Source of the DNA: Streptomyces sp. NRRL B-1347
GTDB lineage: Bacteria > Actinomycetota > Actinomycetes > Streptomycetales > Streptomycetaceae
DNA length: 64,000 bases
Reading direction: 5' to 3'
Assembly: GCF_000720325.1 (NCBI RefSeq)
Contig: NZ_JOJM01000008.1
Span: forward strand, 62,001 to 126,000
Positions 32,296-40,476 of the stretch are shown piece by piece (the first letter of the stretch is position 1; each line of letters starts with the position of its first letter). Position numbers and translations under genes: made by a program. Under the pieces are notes generated by a model, which had not been told where the DNA came from, did no database searches, and saw only the letters and a program-made list of their open reading frames with translations.

Positions 32296-33627
32296 TCAGC
32301 CGCGCGTGACCAGGACCCGGTAGTTGCCGTCCAGGTCCACGCCCGCCACCTTCACCCGCACTCCCGCCTCGCGGTCCGTGAAGGTCTCGCCGAGGGTGAA
32401 CGGCGCGTCCGAGAGCTCCGCGTGCACGTTCGGGCTGCGGGTGCAGCCGCCGCTGTCGCGGGTCGCGTCGGCGACCGTGATGGGGCCGTGGCCGGTGTCG
32501 ACGTCCGCGTCCACGCGGTACACGAGCACGCCGGGGCGGCACACCGCCTCGTCGTTGCCCGCGCGGGTGCGCAGCTCCACGGCGTACCCCGTCTTCGCGT
32601 CGGCGGGCACGAACACCAGCTTCGTGCCGCCGCGTCCGGCGAGCGGGGTGAGCAGGTGCTCCGTGGTGCCGCGGGCCGGGGCGCAGTCGACCTGGGTGTC
32701 GTCGAGCCAGCCGAGCTTCCACTTGTGCCAGCCGAGCAGGTCGTTGTTGGCGCCCCAGTCCTCGCTCATGATGTCCCAGTGGCCGACCGCGCCGCCGCCG
32801 TCGCGCGTGTACAGGTCCGGCAGGCCGAAGACGTGGCCGTTCTCGTGCGGCAGGACCCGGTAGCCGGTCTGGTCGTAGCTGCCCGAGCCGTCGTCCTGCC
32901 GGCTGTACACGAAGGAGGCGTTGGCGATCGGCACGCCGTCCGCCACCGGCGCCTCGTGGTTGCCCGCGAACGTCACCGACAGGACGGTGTCGAGCGCGGA
33001 AGGGCCCGCGTTCGGCGTGATGAGCACGTTGACCAGGTCGTACGCGCGGAAGTCCACGTCCGGGTCGGCGGCGGTCACGATGTCCCGGACCAGGTCGCGG
33101 TAGCCCGGGTCGAAGGGGGCGCCGCGCTCTATCCCGTACTTCTTGAACGGCTTCGGCATCCGCAGCCAGTCCGGCACCGGCACCTCGGCCCGGTAGTCGA
33201 GGCGGCCGTAGGAACTGGTGCGGAACCAGTCGGAGGTCTGCGGGAAGAACTCCCCGAGCCGGTCGAGCGCCGAGCCCTCGCCCGGGGCGTCGGAGAAGTC
33301 GACCATCAGGTTCAGGGCGCGCACGGTGCCGGTGGAGCGGGTGTAGCCGGGGCCCGTCGGGATGCCCTCCGACATCTGGACGCCGAGCTCGCCGCTGATC
33401 ATGCAGGGGCCGAGCGCGGTGGACCGGGCCTGCGAGACCGGGCCCGCGGCCGACGGGGTGTCCGCGAGGAGCCGGCCGGTGCTCGCGGAGGTGGTGACGG
33501 CGAGCACGACCGCGGCGGCTGAGCCGAGGGCGACGGCCCTGGCGGCCCGGTGGCGGCGCGGCCGCCCCTGCGCCCCGGCCCCCGCGCCGCGGCCCCGGCC
33601 TATGCCCTTCCACCTCGGCTGCTGCAT
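32296..33627 (-). CDS. secreted M6-family metalloprotease
   Basis: 443 residues from ATG 33627, which has GGAAGG upstream. An Arg-rich N-terminus and hydrophobic segment (AVALGSAAAVVLAVTTSAS) form a long signal or Tat-like peptide. The zinc-binding motif HENGHVFGLPD (H261, E262, H265) fits the immune-inhibitor-A/M6 family, with a conserved MSEDWG Met-turn downstream. Several cysteines and a C-terminal beta-sandwich-like region follow. Extracellular proteolysis is expected. Its 3' end is only 15 bp from the rho paralog stop. Confidence 0.86.
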   Translation of the reverse strand: MQQPRWKGIGRGRGAGAGAQGRPRRHRAARAVALGSAAAVVLAVTTSASTGRLLADTPSAAGPVSQARSTALGPCMISGELGVQMSEGIPTGPGYTRSTGTVRALNLMVDFSDAPGEGSALDRLGEFFPQTSDWFRTSSYGRLDYRAEVPVPDWLRMPKPFKKYGIERGAPFDPGYRDLVRDIVTAADPDVDFRAYDLVNVLITPNAGPSALDTVLSVTFAGNHEAPVADGVPIANASFVYSRQDDGSGSYDQTGYRVLPHENGHVFGLPDLYTRDGGGAVGHWDIMSEDWGANNDLLGWHKWKLGWLDDTQVDCAPARGTTEHLLTPLAGRGGTKLVFVPADAKTGYAVELRTRAGNDEAVCRPGVLVYRVDADVDTGHGPITVADATRDSGGCTRSPNVHAELSDAPFTLGETFTDREAGVRVKVAGVDLDGNYRVLVTRG

Positions 33628-33985
33628 GCGTGGGCCTTCCGCTCCGCGGCAGCCGCCGGGTCCGGCTGCGCCCTGTGCGATCACCCTGTGCCGGAGGGTG
33701 CGCGGGCGCGCGCTGAGCGCGACCGATCGTGGGTTTCTCGGAAAGTTCCGGGGGAGCGGGGCCGGGGGTGTGACGGGGACCCAGGGCCCCTTTCCTGATG
33801 TGACGCAGGTCACGCAGGAGAGGGGAAATAACCGGGGACCGTCTCCCCGTTTAGACCGGTGTCCGCGCGAAACGGGGATCCACTCCCCGGATCGCGCACC
33901 TCAGCTCCCGCCGGGAAATTCGTTGGACCCGCCACCCGCGGCCCTGCGAACCTGAGGCCTTTGACCGCTTCGAGGAGACTCCGCC
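33628..33985. other. divergent intergenic region with a Crp-like site
   Basis: 358 bp between the M6 protease and the TetR gene. It contains TGTGA-N6-TCACG (33799-33814), near the Crp/Fnr consensus, and the inverted repeat CCCCGTTT/AAACGGGG (33845-33852 and 33870-33877). The latter could be an operator for the adjacent TetR protein. Confidence 0.5.
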
Positions 33986-34654
33986 GTGTCCACCGCCACC
34001 GCCGCGCAGCGACCCGCACCGCGTCCGCGGGCCGACGCCCTGCGCAACCGGGAGCGGATCGTCGCCGCCGCGCGCGAGATGTTCGTGCAGCACGGCCCCG
34101 ACGTGCCGCTCGACGAGATCGCGCGCCGCGCGGGCGTCGGCAACGCCACGGTCTACCGTCACTTCCCCGACCGCGGCGAACTGGTGCACCACGTCCTGCT
34201 CTTCGTCACCGACCGCGTCTCGCTGCTCGCCGAAGAGGCGATCGAGGCCGTCGACGCCGAGCCGGACACCGCCTTCGAGGCGCTGCGCGGCTTCGCGCAC
34301 GCCGCGGTGGACGAGCGCATCGGCGCCCTGTGCCCGATCGTCTCCGAAGCCCTCGACCCCGAGCACCCCGAACTGCACGCGGCCCGCATGCGCGTCGAGG
34401 GCGCGGTGCAGGGGCTCATGGACCGCGCCGCCGCGGCCGGCCAGCTGCGCCCCGACATCGGCGTCGCCGACGTGATGATCGCCCTGGGGCAGCTGACCCG
34501 GCCGCTGCCGGGGTCCAGCGGCTGCCTCATGGACTTCGACCGGTTCGTGCACCGCCATCTCCAGCTGTTCCTGGACGGCCTCATGGCACCGGCCCGCTCA
34601 CCGCTTCCGGGACACCCCGCGACCTTGGAGGAGCTACGCCAGAAGGCCGACTGA
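33986..34654 (+). CDS. TetR-family transcriptional regulator
   Basis: 222 residues. N-terminal HTH (about 20-65: RIVAAAREMFVQHG, then VGNATVYRHFPDRGEL) and helical ligand-binding domain. GTG start with AGGAG upstream. Probably represses the MFS pump encoded 241 bp downstream, with repeats in the gap as candidate operators. From memory, the same TetR-MFS-MarR order occurs near hrdD in S. coelicolor. Confidence 0.88.
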   Translation: MSTATAAQRPAPRPRADALRNRERIVAAAREMFVQHGPDVPLDEIARRAGVGNATVYRHFPDRGELVHHVLLFVTDRVSLLAEEAIEAVDAEPDTAFEALRGFAHAAVDERIGALCPIVSEALDPEHPELHAARMRVEGAVQGLMDRAAAAGQLRPDIGVADVMIALGQLTRPLPGSSGCLMDFDRFVHRHLQLFLDGLMAPARSPLPGHPATLEELRQKAD

Positions 34655-34791
34655 CCGGCGCCGACCGGCCGCGGTTCCGGCAGTCCAGGACCCCGGCCCA
34701 CGGACCGGGGACCAAAGGACGAGCCGTCCTCACGACCCGCGGCCCATGTGCCGACAAGCCCGGCCGGTGTCTCATTTCTCCGTAAGCACGC

Positions 34792-34861
34792 CTGAATCAA
34801 CCACGTCCGTCCCGACCGCCTGACTCAGCATTCGCCGACTACGTCTGAATCAGCACTCGCC
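34792..34861. promoter_or_regulatory. direct repeats upstream of the MFS gene
   Basis: CTGACTCAGCATTCGCC (34820-34836) and CTGAATCAGCACTCGCC (34845-34861) match at 15 of 17 positions, 25 bp apart. A partial third copy begins at 34792. Position just before the transporter start suggests regulator binding. Confidence 0.55.
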
Positions 34862-34895
34862 TCGTTCACTCCTGCGTCATTAGGTGGCTCCACCC

Positions 34896-36419
34896 ATGTC
34901 TGCATCACCCGTCACATCACTCGCTCCCGACCCAAAGCGCTGGAAGGCCCTCGTCTTCATCGCGCTCGCCCAGCTGATGGTCGTCCTCGACGCGACCATC
35001 GTGAACATCGCGCTGCCTTCCGCCCAGGAGGACCTCGGCATATCCGAGGGCAACAAGCAGTGGGTCATCACCGCCTACGCCCTCGCCTTCGGCGGTCTGC
35101 TGCTCTTCGGCGGCCGCATCGCCGACCTCTGGGGCCGTAAGCGCACCTTCGTCACCGGCCTCATCGGCTTCGCCGCGGCCTCCGCGCTCGGCGGTGCCGC
35201 GACCGGCGAGGCCATGATGCTCGGCGCCCGCGCCCTCCAGGGCGTCTTCGGCGCGCTGCTCGCGCCCGCCGCGCTCTCCCTGCTCGCGGTGATGTTCACC
35301 GAGGCCAAGGAGCGCGCCAAGGCGTTCGGCATCTACGGTGCGATCGCCGGTGGCGGTGGCGCCGTCGGCCTGATCCTCGGCGGCTTCCTCACCGAGTACC
35401 TGAACTGGCGCTGGACGTTCTTCGTGAACATCCCGTTCGCGATCGTCGCCGCCGCCGGTGCCTACTTCGTGATCCGCGAGCCCGAGGGCGGCCGCAACCG
35501 CTCGCCGCTGGACATCCCCGGCGTGGTCCTGTCCACGCTCGGCCTGGTCGCGCTCGTCTACGGCTTCACGCGCGCCGAGTCCGACGGCTGGTCGGACAGC
35601 GTGACCGTCACGATGTTCGTCGCCTCCGTCGTACTGCTCGTGGCGTTCGTCCTCACCGAGGCCAAGGTCAAGCACCCGCTGCTCCCGCTGCGCGTGCTGA
35701 CCGAGCGCAACCGCGGCGGCGTCTACCTGTCGCTCGGCCTCGCGATCATCTCGATGTTCGGCCTGTTCCTGTTCCTCACGTACTACCTGCAGATCGTGAA
35801 GGGCTACTCGCCGGTCAAGACGGGCTTCGCGTTCCTGCCGATGATCGTCGGCATGATCACGGGTTCCACGCAGATCGGCACCCGCCTGATGATCCGCGTC
35901 CCCCCGCGCTACCTGATGGCCCCCGGCTTCCTGGTCGCCGCCGTCGGCATGCTGCTCCTGACGCAGCTGGAGGTCGACACCTCGTACGCCGGTCTGATCC
36001 TGCCCGCGCAGCTGCTGCTCGGCCTCGGCATGGGTACGGCGTTCATGCCCGCCATGTCGCTCGCCACGCACGGCGTCGAGCCGCGTGACGCCGGTGTCGC
36101 CTCCGCGATGGTCAACACCTCGCAGCAGGTCGGCGGCGCCATCGGCACGGCCCTCCTGAACACCATCGCGGCCTCCGCGACCACGGCGTACATCGAGGAC
36201 CACGCGGCCTCCGCGACCACCCCGGCGGCGCAGAAGCTGCTCGCGGCCCAGTCCATGGTGGAGGGCTACACCGCCGCCATCTGGTGGGCGGTCGGCATCC
36301 TCGCCGCGTCCGCGGTGATCGCCGCCGTGTTCATCAACACCGGCGCCCAGAACGGCAGCCAGTCGGCCTCCGGCGACGGCGCCGAGGACGAGGTGAAGAT
36401 CCCGGTGGTGGCGCACTGA
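34896..36419 (+). CDS. DHA2-family MFS multidrug transporter
   Basis: 507 residues, 14 predicted membrane helices. Motif C/D region LMVVLDATIVNIALPSAQ in helix 1, motif A GGRIADLWGRKRTF and motif C-like GPxxG variants (GGGGAVGLILGG) mark the EmrB/QacA drug-proton antiporters. AGGTGG precedes ATG 34896. Downstream of a TetR gene, which probably controls it. Ends at a strong terminator. Confidence 0.92.
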   Translation: MSASPVTSLAPDPKRWKALVFIALAQLMVVLDATIVNIALPSAQEDLGISEGNKQWVITAYALAFGGLLLFGGRIADLWGRKRTFVTGLIGFAAASALGGAATGEAMMLGARALQGVFGALLAPAALSLLAVMFTEAKERAKAFGIYGAIAGGGGAVGLILGGFLTEYLNWRWTFFVNIPFAIVAAAGAYFVIREPEGGRNRSPLDIPGVVLSTLGLVALVYGFTRAESDGWSDSVTVTMFVASVVLLVAFVLTEAKVKHPLLPLRVLTERNRGGVYLSLGLAIISMFGLFLFLTYYLQIVKGYSPVKTGFAFLPMIVGMITGSTQIGTRLMIRVPPRYLMAPGFLVAAVGMLLLTQLEVDTSYAGLILPAQLLLGLGMGTAFMPAMSLATHGVEPRDAGVASAMVNTSQQVGGAIGTALLNTIAASATTAYIEDHAASATTPAAQKLLAAQSMVEGYTAAIWWAVGILAASAVIAAVFINTGAQNGSQSASGDGAEDEVKIPVVAH

Positions 36420-36443
36420 CGCCCCGGAAGTGCGCTGCGGTTC

Positions 36444-36470
36444 CCCCGCGCCCCTTTTAGGGGCGCGGGG
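36444..36470 (+). terminator. 11-bp GC hairpin between convergent MFS and MarR genes
   Basis: Arms CCCCGCGCCCC (36444-36454) and GGGGCGCGGGG (36460-36470), loop TTTTA. Usable in both directions. The right arm is part of the dispersed 23-bp repeat. Confidence 0.8.
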
Positions 36471-36482
36471 AACTGCGCGACC
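36460..36482. repeat. Streptomyces intergenic repeat (copy 2 of 2)
   Basis: Exact reverse complement of the element at 5627-5649 (core CGCGGGGAACTGCGCG). Here it contributes the 3' arm of a terminator. Confidence 0.75.
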
Positions 36483-36548
36483 AGCCACGATGGACCTGCA
36501 GGTGATCGACGGTCCAGCGCGGCAATTCCAGCGAAGCGTTGAGCTCTA

Positions 36549-37085
36549 CTAGCGGAGCCAGGGCAGGTCCGCCCCCGCCTCCTTCGGCTGAAGTCCCTCG
36601 GCGACGATCCGCATGATCTCGCCGAGGGACTTCTGCTGTTCCGGGGTGAGCCGGTCGAAGAGCGCCTGGCGCACCGCCTCCACGTGCCCCGGAGCGGTCT
36701 GCCGCAGCACCTCCTGGCCCTCGCCGGTCAGGATCGCGAACTGCCCGCGCTTGTCGGTCGGGCAGTCCTCGCGCCGCACCCAGCCACTGCGCTCCAGACG
36801 CGCGATCGCGTGCGAGAGCCGGGATCTGGTGATCTTGGAGCCGCGGGCCAGCTCCGTCATCCGCATCCGGCGGCGCGGCGCGGCCGACAGCTGCACCAGG
36901 AGCCCGTAGTACAGATGGGGCATGCCCGCGTCGCGCTGGAGCTGACGGTCGAGATAGTCCTCCAGGAGCGTGGAGGCGTGTACGTACGCCAGCCAGGTGC
37001 GCTGCTCCTCGTCGTCGAGCCAGCGCGGCCCGGCGGCGGCGCGCTCCCCGGCGGCGTCCTCTGCCGCGGTGGATGGCCTGTCCAT
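36549..37085 (-). CDS. MarR-family transcriptional regulator
   Basis: 178 residues with a central winged helix (MTELARGSKITRSRLSHAIARL, then the RREDCPTDKRGQFAIL wing) and flanking dimerisation helices. ATG 37085 has only a weak ribosome site. Separate from, but convergent with, the MFS gene; a link to either neighbour is possible. Confidence 0.87.
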   Translation of the reverse strand: MDRPSTAAEDAAGERAAAGPRWLDDEEQRTWLAYVHASTLLEDYLDRQLQRDAGMPHLYYGLLVQLSAAPRRRMRMTELARGSKITRSRLSHAIARLERSGWVRREDCPTDKRGQFAILTGEGQEVLRQTAPGHVEAVRQALFDRLTPEQQKSLGEIMRIVAEGLQPKEAGADLPWLR

Positions 37086-37168
37086 GTAACCCACTGTACG
37101 AGGCTTTCCTGTGCCCCCGGCAGGGGCGCTCGCGCCTCGTCGTACCGGCGGCCGTCCGGTGAACGCGC

Positions 37169-38362
37169 TCAGAGCGCGGGCGGGTTGAGCTCCACGCCCC
37201 GCAGCGCGGCCGCGCGCGCCCGCTCGTCGCCGACGTCGAGGGCGGTGTCCGCGAACTTGATGGTGTGGTCGTCGCCGTGTGCCGCGGCCCGCGCGAAGAC
37301 CTCGTCGAAGGTGCTGCGCCCGGCCTCGTCGTACGCGGCGCGCAACTGGGCGGAGGGTGCGGGGGCGGCCGGGCCGTAGGCGGCGGTGACGGCGGCGCTC
37401 GCCGCCCAGGCCGCCTCCAGGGAGACGCCCCACAGCTCGCGGGGGAGCGCGGGCAGGGCGCGCAGGACGGCGTTCGGCGCGGTCGCCGCGTGCACCAGCA
37501 TGATCGGGTCGGTGTGCCCGTGGGTGGCGTACCGGTGCACGGCGGCGGTGACGAGGTCGCCGAGACGGGCGCGCGCGGCGTCCGGGTCGGCGTCCGGGGC
37601 GCCGGGCCACGCGGGCACGGAGGCCAGCTGCGCGAAGCGGTCCGGCAGTGGTCCGTCCTGGACCGGGATCCGCTCGACGGCGTCGAGCGCGGCGGCGGCA
37701 CCGGCCGCGTCCGGCAGGGCCCGGGGCGCGCGCGGCGGCAGCGGGGAGTGCCGGGCCGCCCAGTAGCCGAGGCCGTGCGCCAGCTCGGCCACGCGCGGCG
37801 CGGTCCCGCCGCCCGGCGCGGTGAGGCCGCGCACGGCGTGCCCGACGCGGATCACCGGATGTGTGGAGCCGCCCGCGATGCCGGGGAGCAGCACCGGCCA
37901 CCAGGCGGCGAGCACCTCGCGCCAGGGCCGCTCGGCCAGGGCGCGGGAGAAGTGGTCGATCCAGTCGGCGGCCCGGCGCGGGTCGCCGAGCGCCGCGCGC
38001 CAGTCCGCGTCGGTGACGGGGGACACGCGCGCGGGCATGTCCTCCAGCTTGTGGCGGTAGTGGTCGAGCCAGCGGTGCACGGTGTGGGCCTGGCCGTTGT
38101 GCACCAGGGACTCGACGGCCATCGGGCCGTGGTTGGTGAGGCGCACGACCCGCTCGGGACCGCTCGCGTGCAGGCGCTCGAGGGCTTCGTCGAGGACGCC
38201 GCCGGAGGCGGACGTGGTGCCGTTCGCGGTGCGGTTCGCGGTGCCGTTCGCGGTGCCGGAGAGGGCGGCGGACGCGAGGTCGGAGAGGGCGCCGGATGCG
38301 GGGTCGGAGCGAGCGGTGGAAGCCGGGCCGGTGTCCTTCGGGGCTGCGCTGATCTCGTTCAT
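37169..38362 (-). CDS. questin oxidase-like protein (DUF4243)
   Basis: 397 residues. The core (from ~55) has NHGPMAVESLVHNG, HTVHRWLDHYRHKLE, GGSTHPVIRVGHAVRG, AHGLGYWAAR and DDHTIKFADTAL. The recurrent histidines in these blocks are characteristic of the questin-oxidase family, named from a fungal anthraquinone ring-cleaving Baeyer-Villiger-type enzyme. The bacterial role is unknown. The N-terminal 50 residues are Ala/Thr-rich with GTAN-type 12-bp tandem repeats around 38218-38260 and look disordered. Confidence 0.75.
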   Translation of the reverse strand: MNEISAAPKDTGPASTARSDPASGALSDLASAALSGTANGTANRTANGTTSASGGVLDEALERLHASGPERVVRLTNHGPMAVESLVHNGQAHTVHRWLDHYRHKLEDMPARVSPVTDADWRAALGDPRRAADWIDHFSRALAERPWREVLAAWWPVLLPGIAGGSTHPVIRVGHAVRGLTAPGGGTAPRVAELAHGLGYWAARHSPLPPRAPRALPDAAGAAAALDAVERIPVQDGPLPDRFAQLASVPAWPGAPDADPDAARARLGDLVTAAVHRYATHGHTDPIMLVHAATAPNAVLRALPALPRELWGVSLEAAWAASAAVTAAYGPAAPAPSAQLRAAYDEAGRSTFDEVFARAAAHGDDHTIKFADTALDVGDERARAAALRGVELNPPAL

Positions 38363-38410
38363 GGCGGCACGCTAGGCGCGCCGACCGGCCGCGAGTAACG
38401 GTCTGCGGAA

Positions 38411-38947
38411 CTAGTCCCTTGGCCCTAGGGGCAGCTCGTACCAGGCCACGTCCCAGTAGCGGTGAAACTTCCTGCCGACTTCCGCGTACGTACCGATGTG
38501 CCGGAAACCGAACCGTTCGTGCAGCCGCACCGAGGCCGCGTTGGGCAGCGCGATGCCCGCGTACGCCCGGTGCAGGTCCTCGCCCTCCAGGGCGGCGAAG
38601 AGGGCGTCGTAGAGCAGGGTGCCGACGCCGCGCCCGGCCGCCCGCGGGTCGAGATAGACGCTGACCTCCACGGAGGTCGCGTAGGCGGGCCTGGCGCGCA
38701 GCGGCCCGGACGTGGCATAGCCGAGAATGTCAGGTTTCCCCGAATTGCCAGCCTGGGCAACCATCAGGCGGTGGGGGCCGTCTTTGGGGTGGGAGAGCAG
38801 CCAAGGGCGTCTCTCTTCCGGCAGAAACGGGACGGTGTCGAATGTGATGGCCGTCTCACGGACGTAGTGGTTGTAGATCTCCGTGAGGGCCCCGAGATCC
38901 GCCTCGTCGCCCGGTCTGACCTGCACCTCTGTGGGTTCCTGCGGCAC
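38411..38947 (-). CDS. GNAT acetyltransferase, phosphinothricin-acetyltransferase-like
   Basis: 178 residues from GTG 38947, preceded by GGGAGG. Resembles the Pat/Bar subfamily: LTEIYNHYVRETAITFDTVP, then VEVSVYLDPRAAGRGVGTLL (CoA loop), IALPNAASVRLHERFGF and the C-terminal HRYWDVAWYELPL. Members acetylate small amines such as phosphinothricin or methionine sulfoximine. The true substrate here is unknown. Divergent from hrdD. Confidence 0.85.
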   Translation of the reverse strand: MPQEPTEVQVRPGDEADLGALTEIYNHYVRETAITFDTVPFLPEERRPWLLSHPKDGPHRLMVAQAGNSGKPDILGYATSGPLRARPAYATSVEVSVYLDPRAAGRGVGTLLYDALFAALEGEDLHRAYAGIALPNAASVRLHERFGFRHIGTYAEVGRKFHRYWDVAWYELPLGPRD

Positions 38948-39008
38948 TGTGCCTCCCTGTGTGGCGGCACAGGGTACTGCATGATCAGGAAAACAGACGC
39001 GCGGGTTG

Positions 39009-39034
39009 GGAATTCTGTCCGGATTCCAGTCGTT
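39009..39034 (+). promoter_or_regulatory. sigma-R (SigR) promoter of hrdD
   Basis: GGAAT (39009-39013), exactly 18 bp, then GTT (39032-39034): a perfect match to the disulfide-stress sigma-R consensus GGAAT-N18-GTT. It lies ~130 bp upstream of hrdD. hrdD is a reported sigma-R target in S. coelicolor. Confidence 0.8.
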
Positions 39035-39163
39035 GTATCCATCGGATGCGGGGCACCTGGGAGGGTGTGCCGTCCACCACAGGTCCACACCGGACCGCCC
39101 GGCCCGCCCGCCACCACGGGTCACAGCCGGACCGACCAGTGACAACCACGCAAGGGAGCACGC

Positions 39164-40168
39164 ATGGCAACCCGTGCCGTCGCCCGTCGTAAGTCCGCCG
39201 ACACCGGCGAGACCGACGCGGCACGCAGTGTTCGCGCTACAGGCGGCGAGATCGCCGACCGCGACCTGGTCGGCATGTACCTCGACGAGATAGCGCGCAC
39301 GCCCCTGCTCGACGCCGCCAAGGAAGTCGAGCTGTCCCAGATCATCGAGGCGGGTGTCTACGCCGAGAAGATCCTCGCGGGCGAGGTCGAGGAGAAGTCG
39401 GCCGTGCAGGCGTCCGACGACGAACTGCGCGCCCTCGTCGCCGACGGCGAGCGCGCCAAGGACGTCTTCATCCGGTCGAACCTCCGCCTGGTCGTCGCCG
39501 TCGCGCGCCGCTATCCCCGCAGCGGCCTGCCCCTGCTCGACCTCATCCAGGAGGGCAACGCGGGCCTGGTCCGCGCGGTCGAGAAGTTCGACTACGCCAA
39601 GGGCTTCAAGTTCTCCACGTACGCGACCTGGTGGATCCGCCAGGCCATCACCCGCTCCATAGCCGACCAGTCCCGCACCATCCGGCTCCCCGTGCACCTG
39701 GTGGAGGAGCTCGGCCGGATCCGCCGCGTACAGCGCGAGTTCAACCGCGAGCACGGCCGCGAGCCGGAGGCCGCCGAGATCGCCACCGAGCTGGCGTCGA
39801 CCCCCGAGCGCGTCACGGACGTCCTCGACTGGGCCCGCGACCCCGTCTCGCTGAACATGGCGGTGGACGACCAGGGCGAGACCCAGTTCGGCGACCTCTT
39901 GGAGGACACCTCCGCGGTCTCCCCCGAGCAGTCCGTCCTCACGCTGCTGCGCAGCGAGGAGCTCGACGACCTCATCGGCCGCCTCGACCAGCGCACCGCC
40001 TCCATCATCAAGATGCGGTACGGCATCGACGACGGCCGCGAGCGCACCCTCACCGAGGTGGGCAAGGAGCACGGTCTGACCCGCGAGCGCATCCGCCAGA
40101 TAGAGAAGCACGCGCTCCTCGAACTGAAGAAGCTGGCGCGCGACACGGGCTTCGACGCGGCGGCCTAG
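39164..40168 (+). CDS. hrdD: RNA polymerase sigma factor HrdD (group 2 sigma-70)
   Basis: 334 residues, the size of HrdD and much shorter than HrdB. Regions: 1.2 (ADRDLVGMYLDEIARTPLL), 2.1-2.4 (IRSNLRLVVAVARRYPRSGL through FKFSTYATWWIRQAITRSIA), 3 (LPVHLVEELGRIRRVQREFN) and 4.2 (TLTEVGKEHGLTRERIRQIE). The N-terminus MATRAVARR also matches HrdD as remembered. A non-essential primary-like sigma factor. AAGGGAG lies upstream of ATG 39164, and a sigma-R promoter precedes the gene. Confidence 0.92.
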   Translation: MATRAVARRKSADTGETDAARSVRATGGEIADRDLVGMYLDEIARTPLLDAAKEVELSQIIEAGVYAEKILAGEVEEKSAVQASDDELRALVADGERAKDVFIRSNLRLVVAVARRYPRSGLPLLDLIQEGNAGLVRAVEKFDYAKGFKFSTYATWWIRQAITRSIADQSRTIRLPVHLVEELGRIRRVQREFNREHGREPEAAEIATELASTPERVTDVLDWARDPVSLNMAVDDQGETQFGDLLEDTSAVSPEQSVLTLLRSEELDDLIGRLDQRTASIIKMRYGIDDGRERTLTEVGKEHGLTRERIRQIEKHALLELKKLARDTGFDAAA

Positions 40169-40476
40169 GCGGCCCGCCGAACAGCCGGGGCCGGGCCCCC
40201 ACCGGCCACGCCCACGCTCCGGCCCGGCCCGGCCCAGCCAGGGCCTGCGGCCTCACGCCCACCGGCCTATGCCTGTGCGGTCCGGCCTTCCGGGGTCTGC
40301 CCGCGCCTTGCGACGCCGCGCCCACCGTCCGTGCCCGTGCGGTCCGGGTCCCCGGCCTGTCCGTGCCCCGGTCTGCCCGCGCCTGCGGCCCGCGCCGGTC
40401 AGCCTGCGCCTATGCGGTCCGGCCCCCTCGGGCTGCCGGGCCGCCCCAGCTCGGCAGCCCGAGGCCGTGGTGTGCC
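40169..40476. other. 308-bp convergent intergenic region with degenerate repeats
   Basis: Very G+C-rich and without a credible gene. TGCGGTCCGG recurs three times (near 40275, 40338 and 40413) and GGTCTGCCCGCGCCT twice, suggesting decayed tandem duplication. The right end holds a terminator hairpin. Confidence 0.55.
40426..40464. terminator. 13-bp perfect hairpin between hrdD and the WYL gene
   Basis: CCTCGGGCTGCCG (40426-40438) pairs with CGGCAGCCCGAGG (40452-40464), 13-nt loop. Serves the convergent genes; nearest is the minus-strand regulator, whose stop lies 13 bp away. Confidence 0.75.

Noticed and set aside
37111..37124. 14-bp match (GTGCCCCCGGCAGG) to the 3' end of tRNA-Arg, considered as an att site of an integrated element
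   Set aside because: Too short in GC-rich DNA, orientation and neighbouring genes show no integrase or mobile genes, and the rest of the T-arm is not duplicated.
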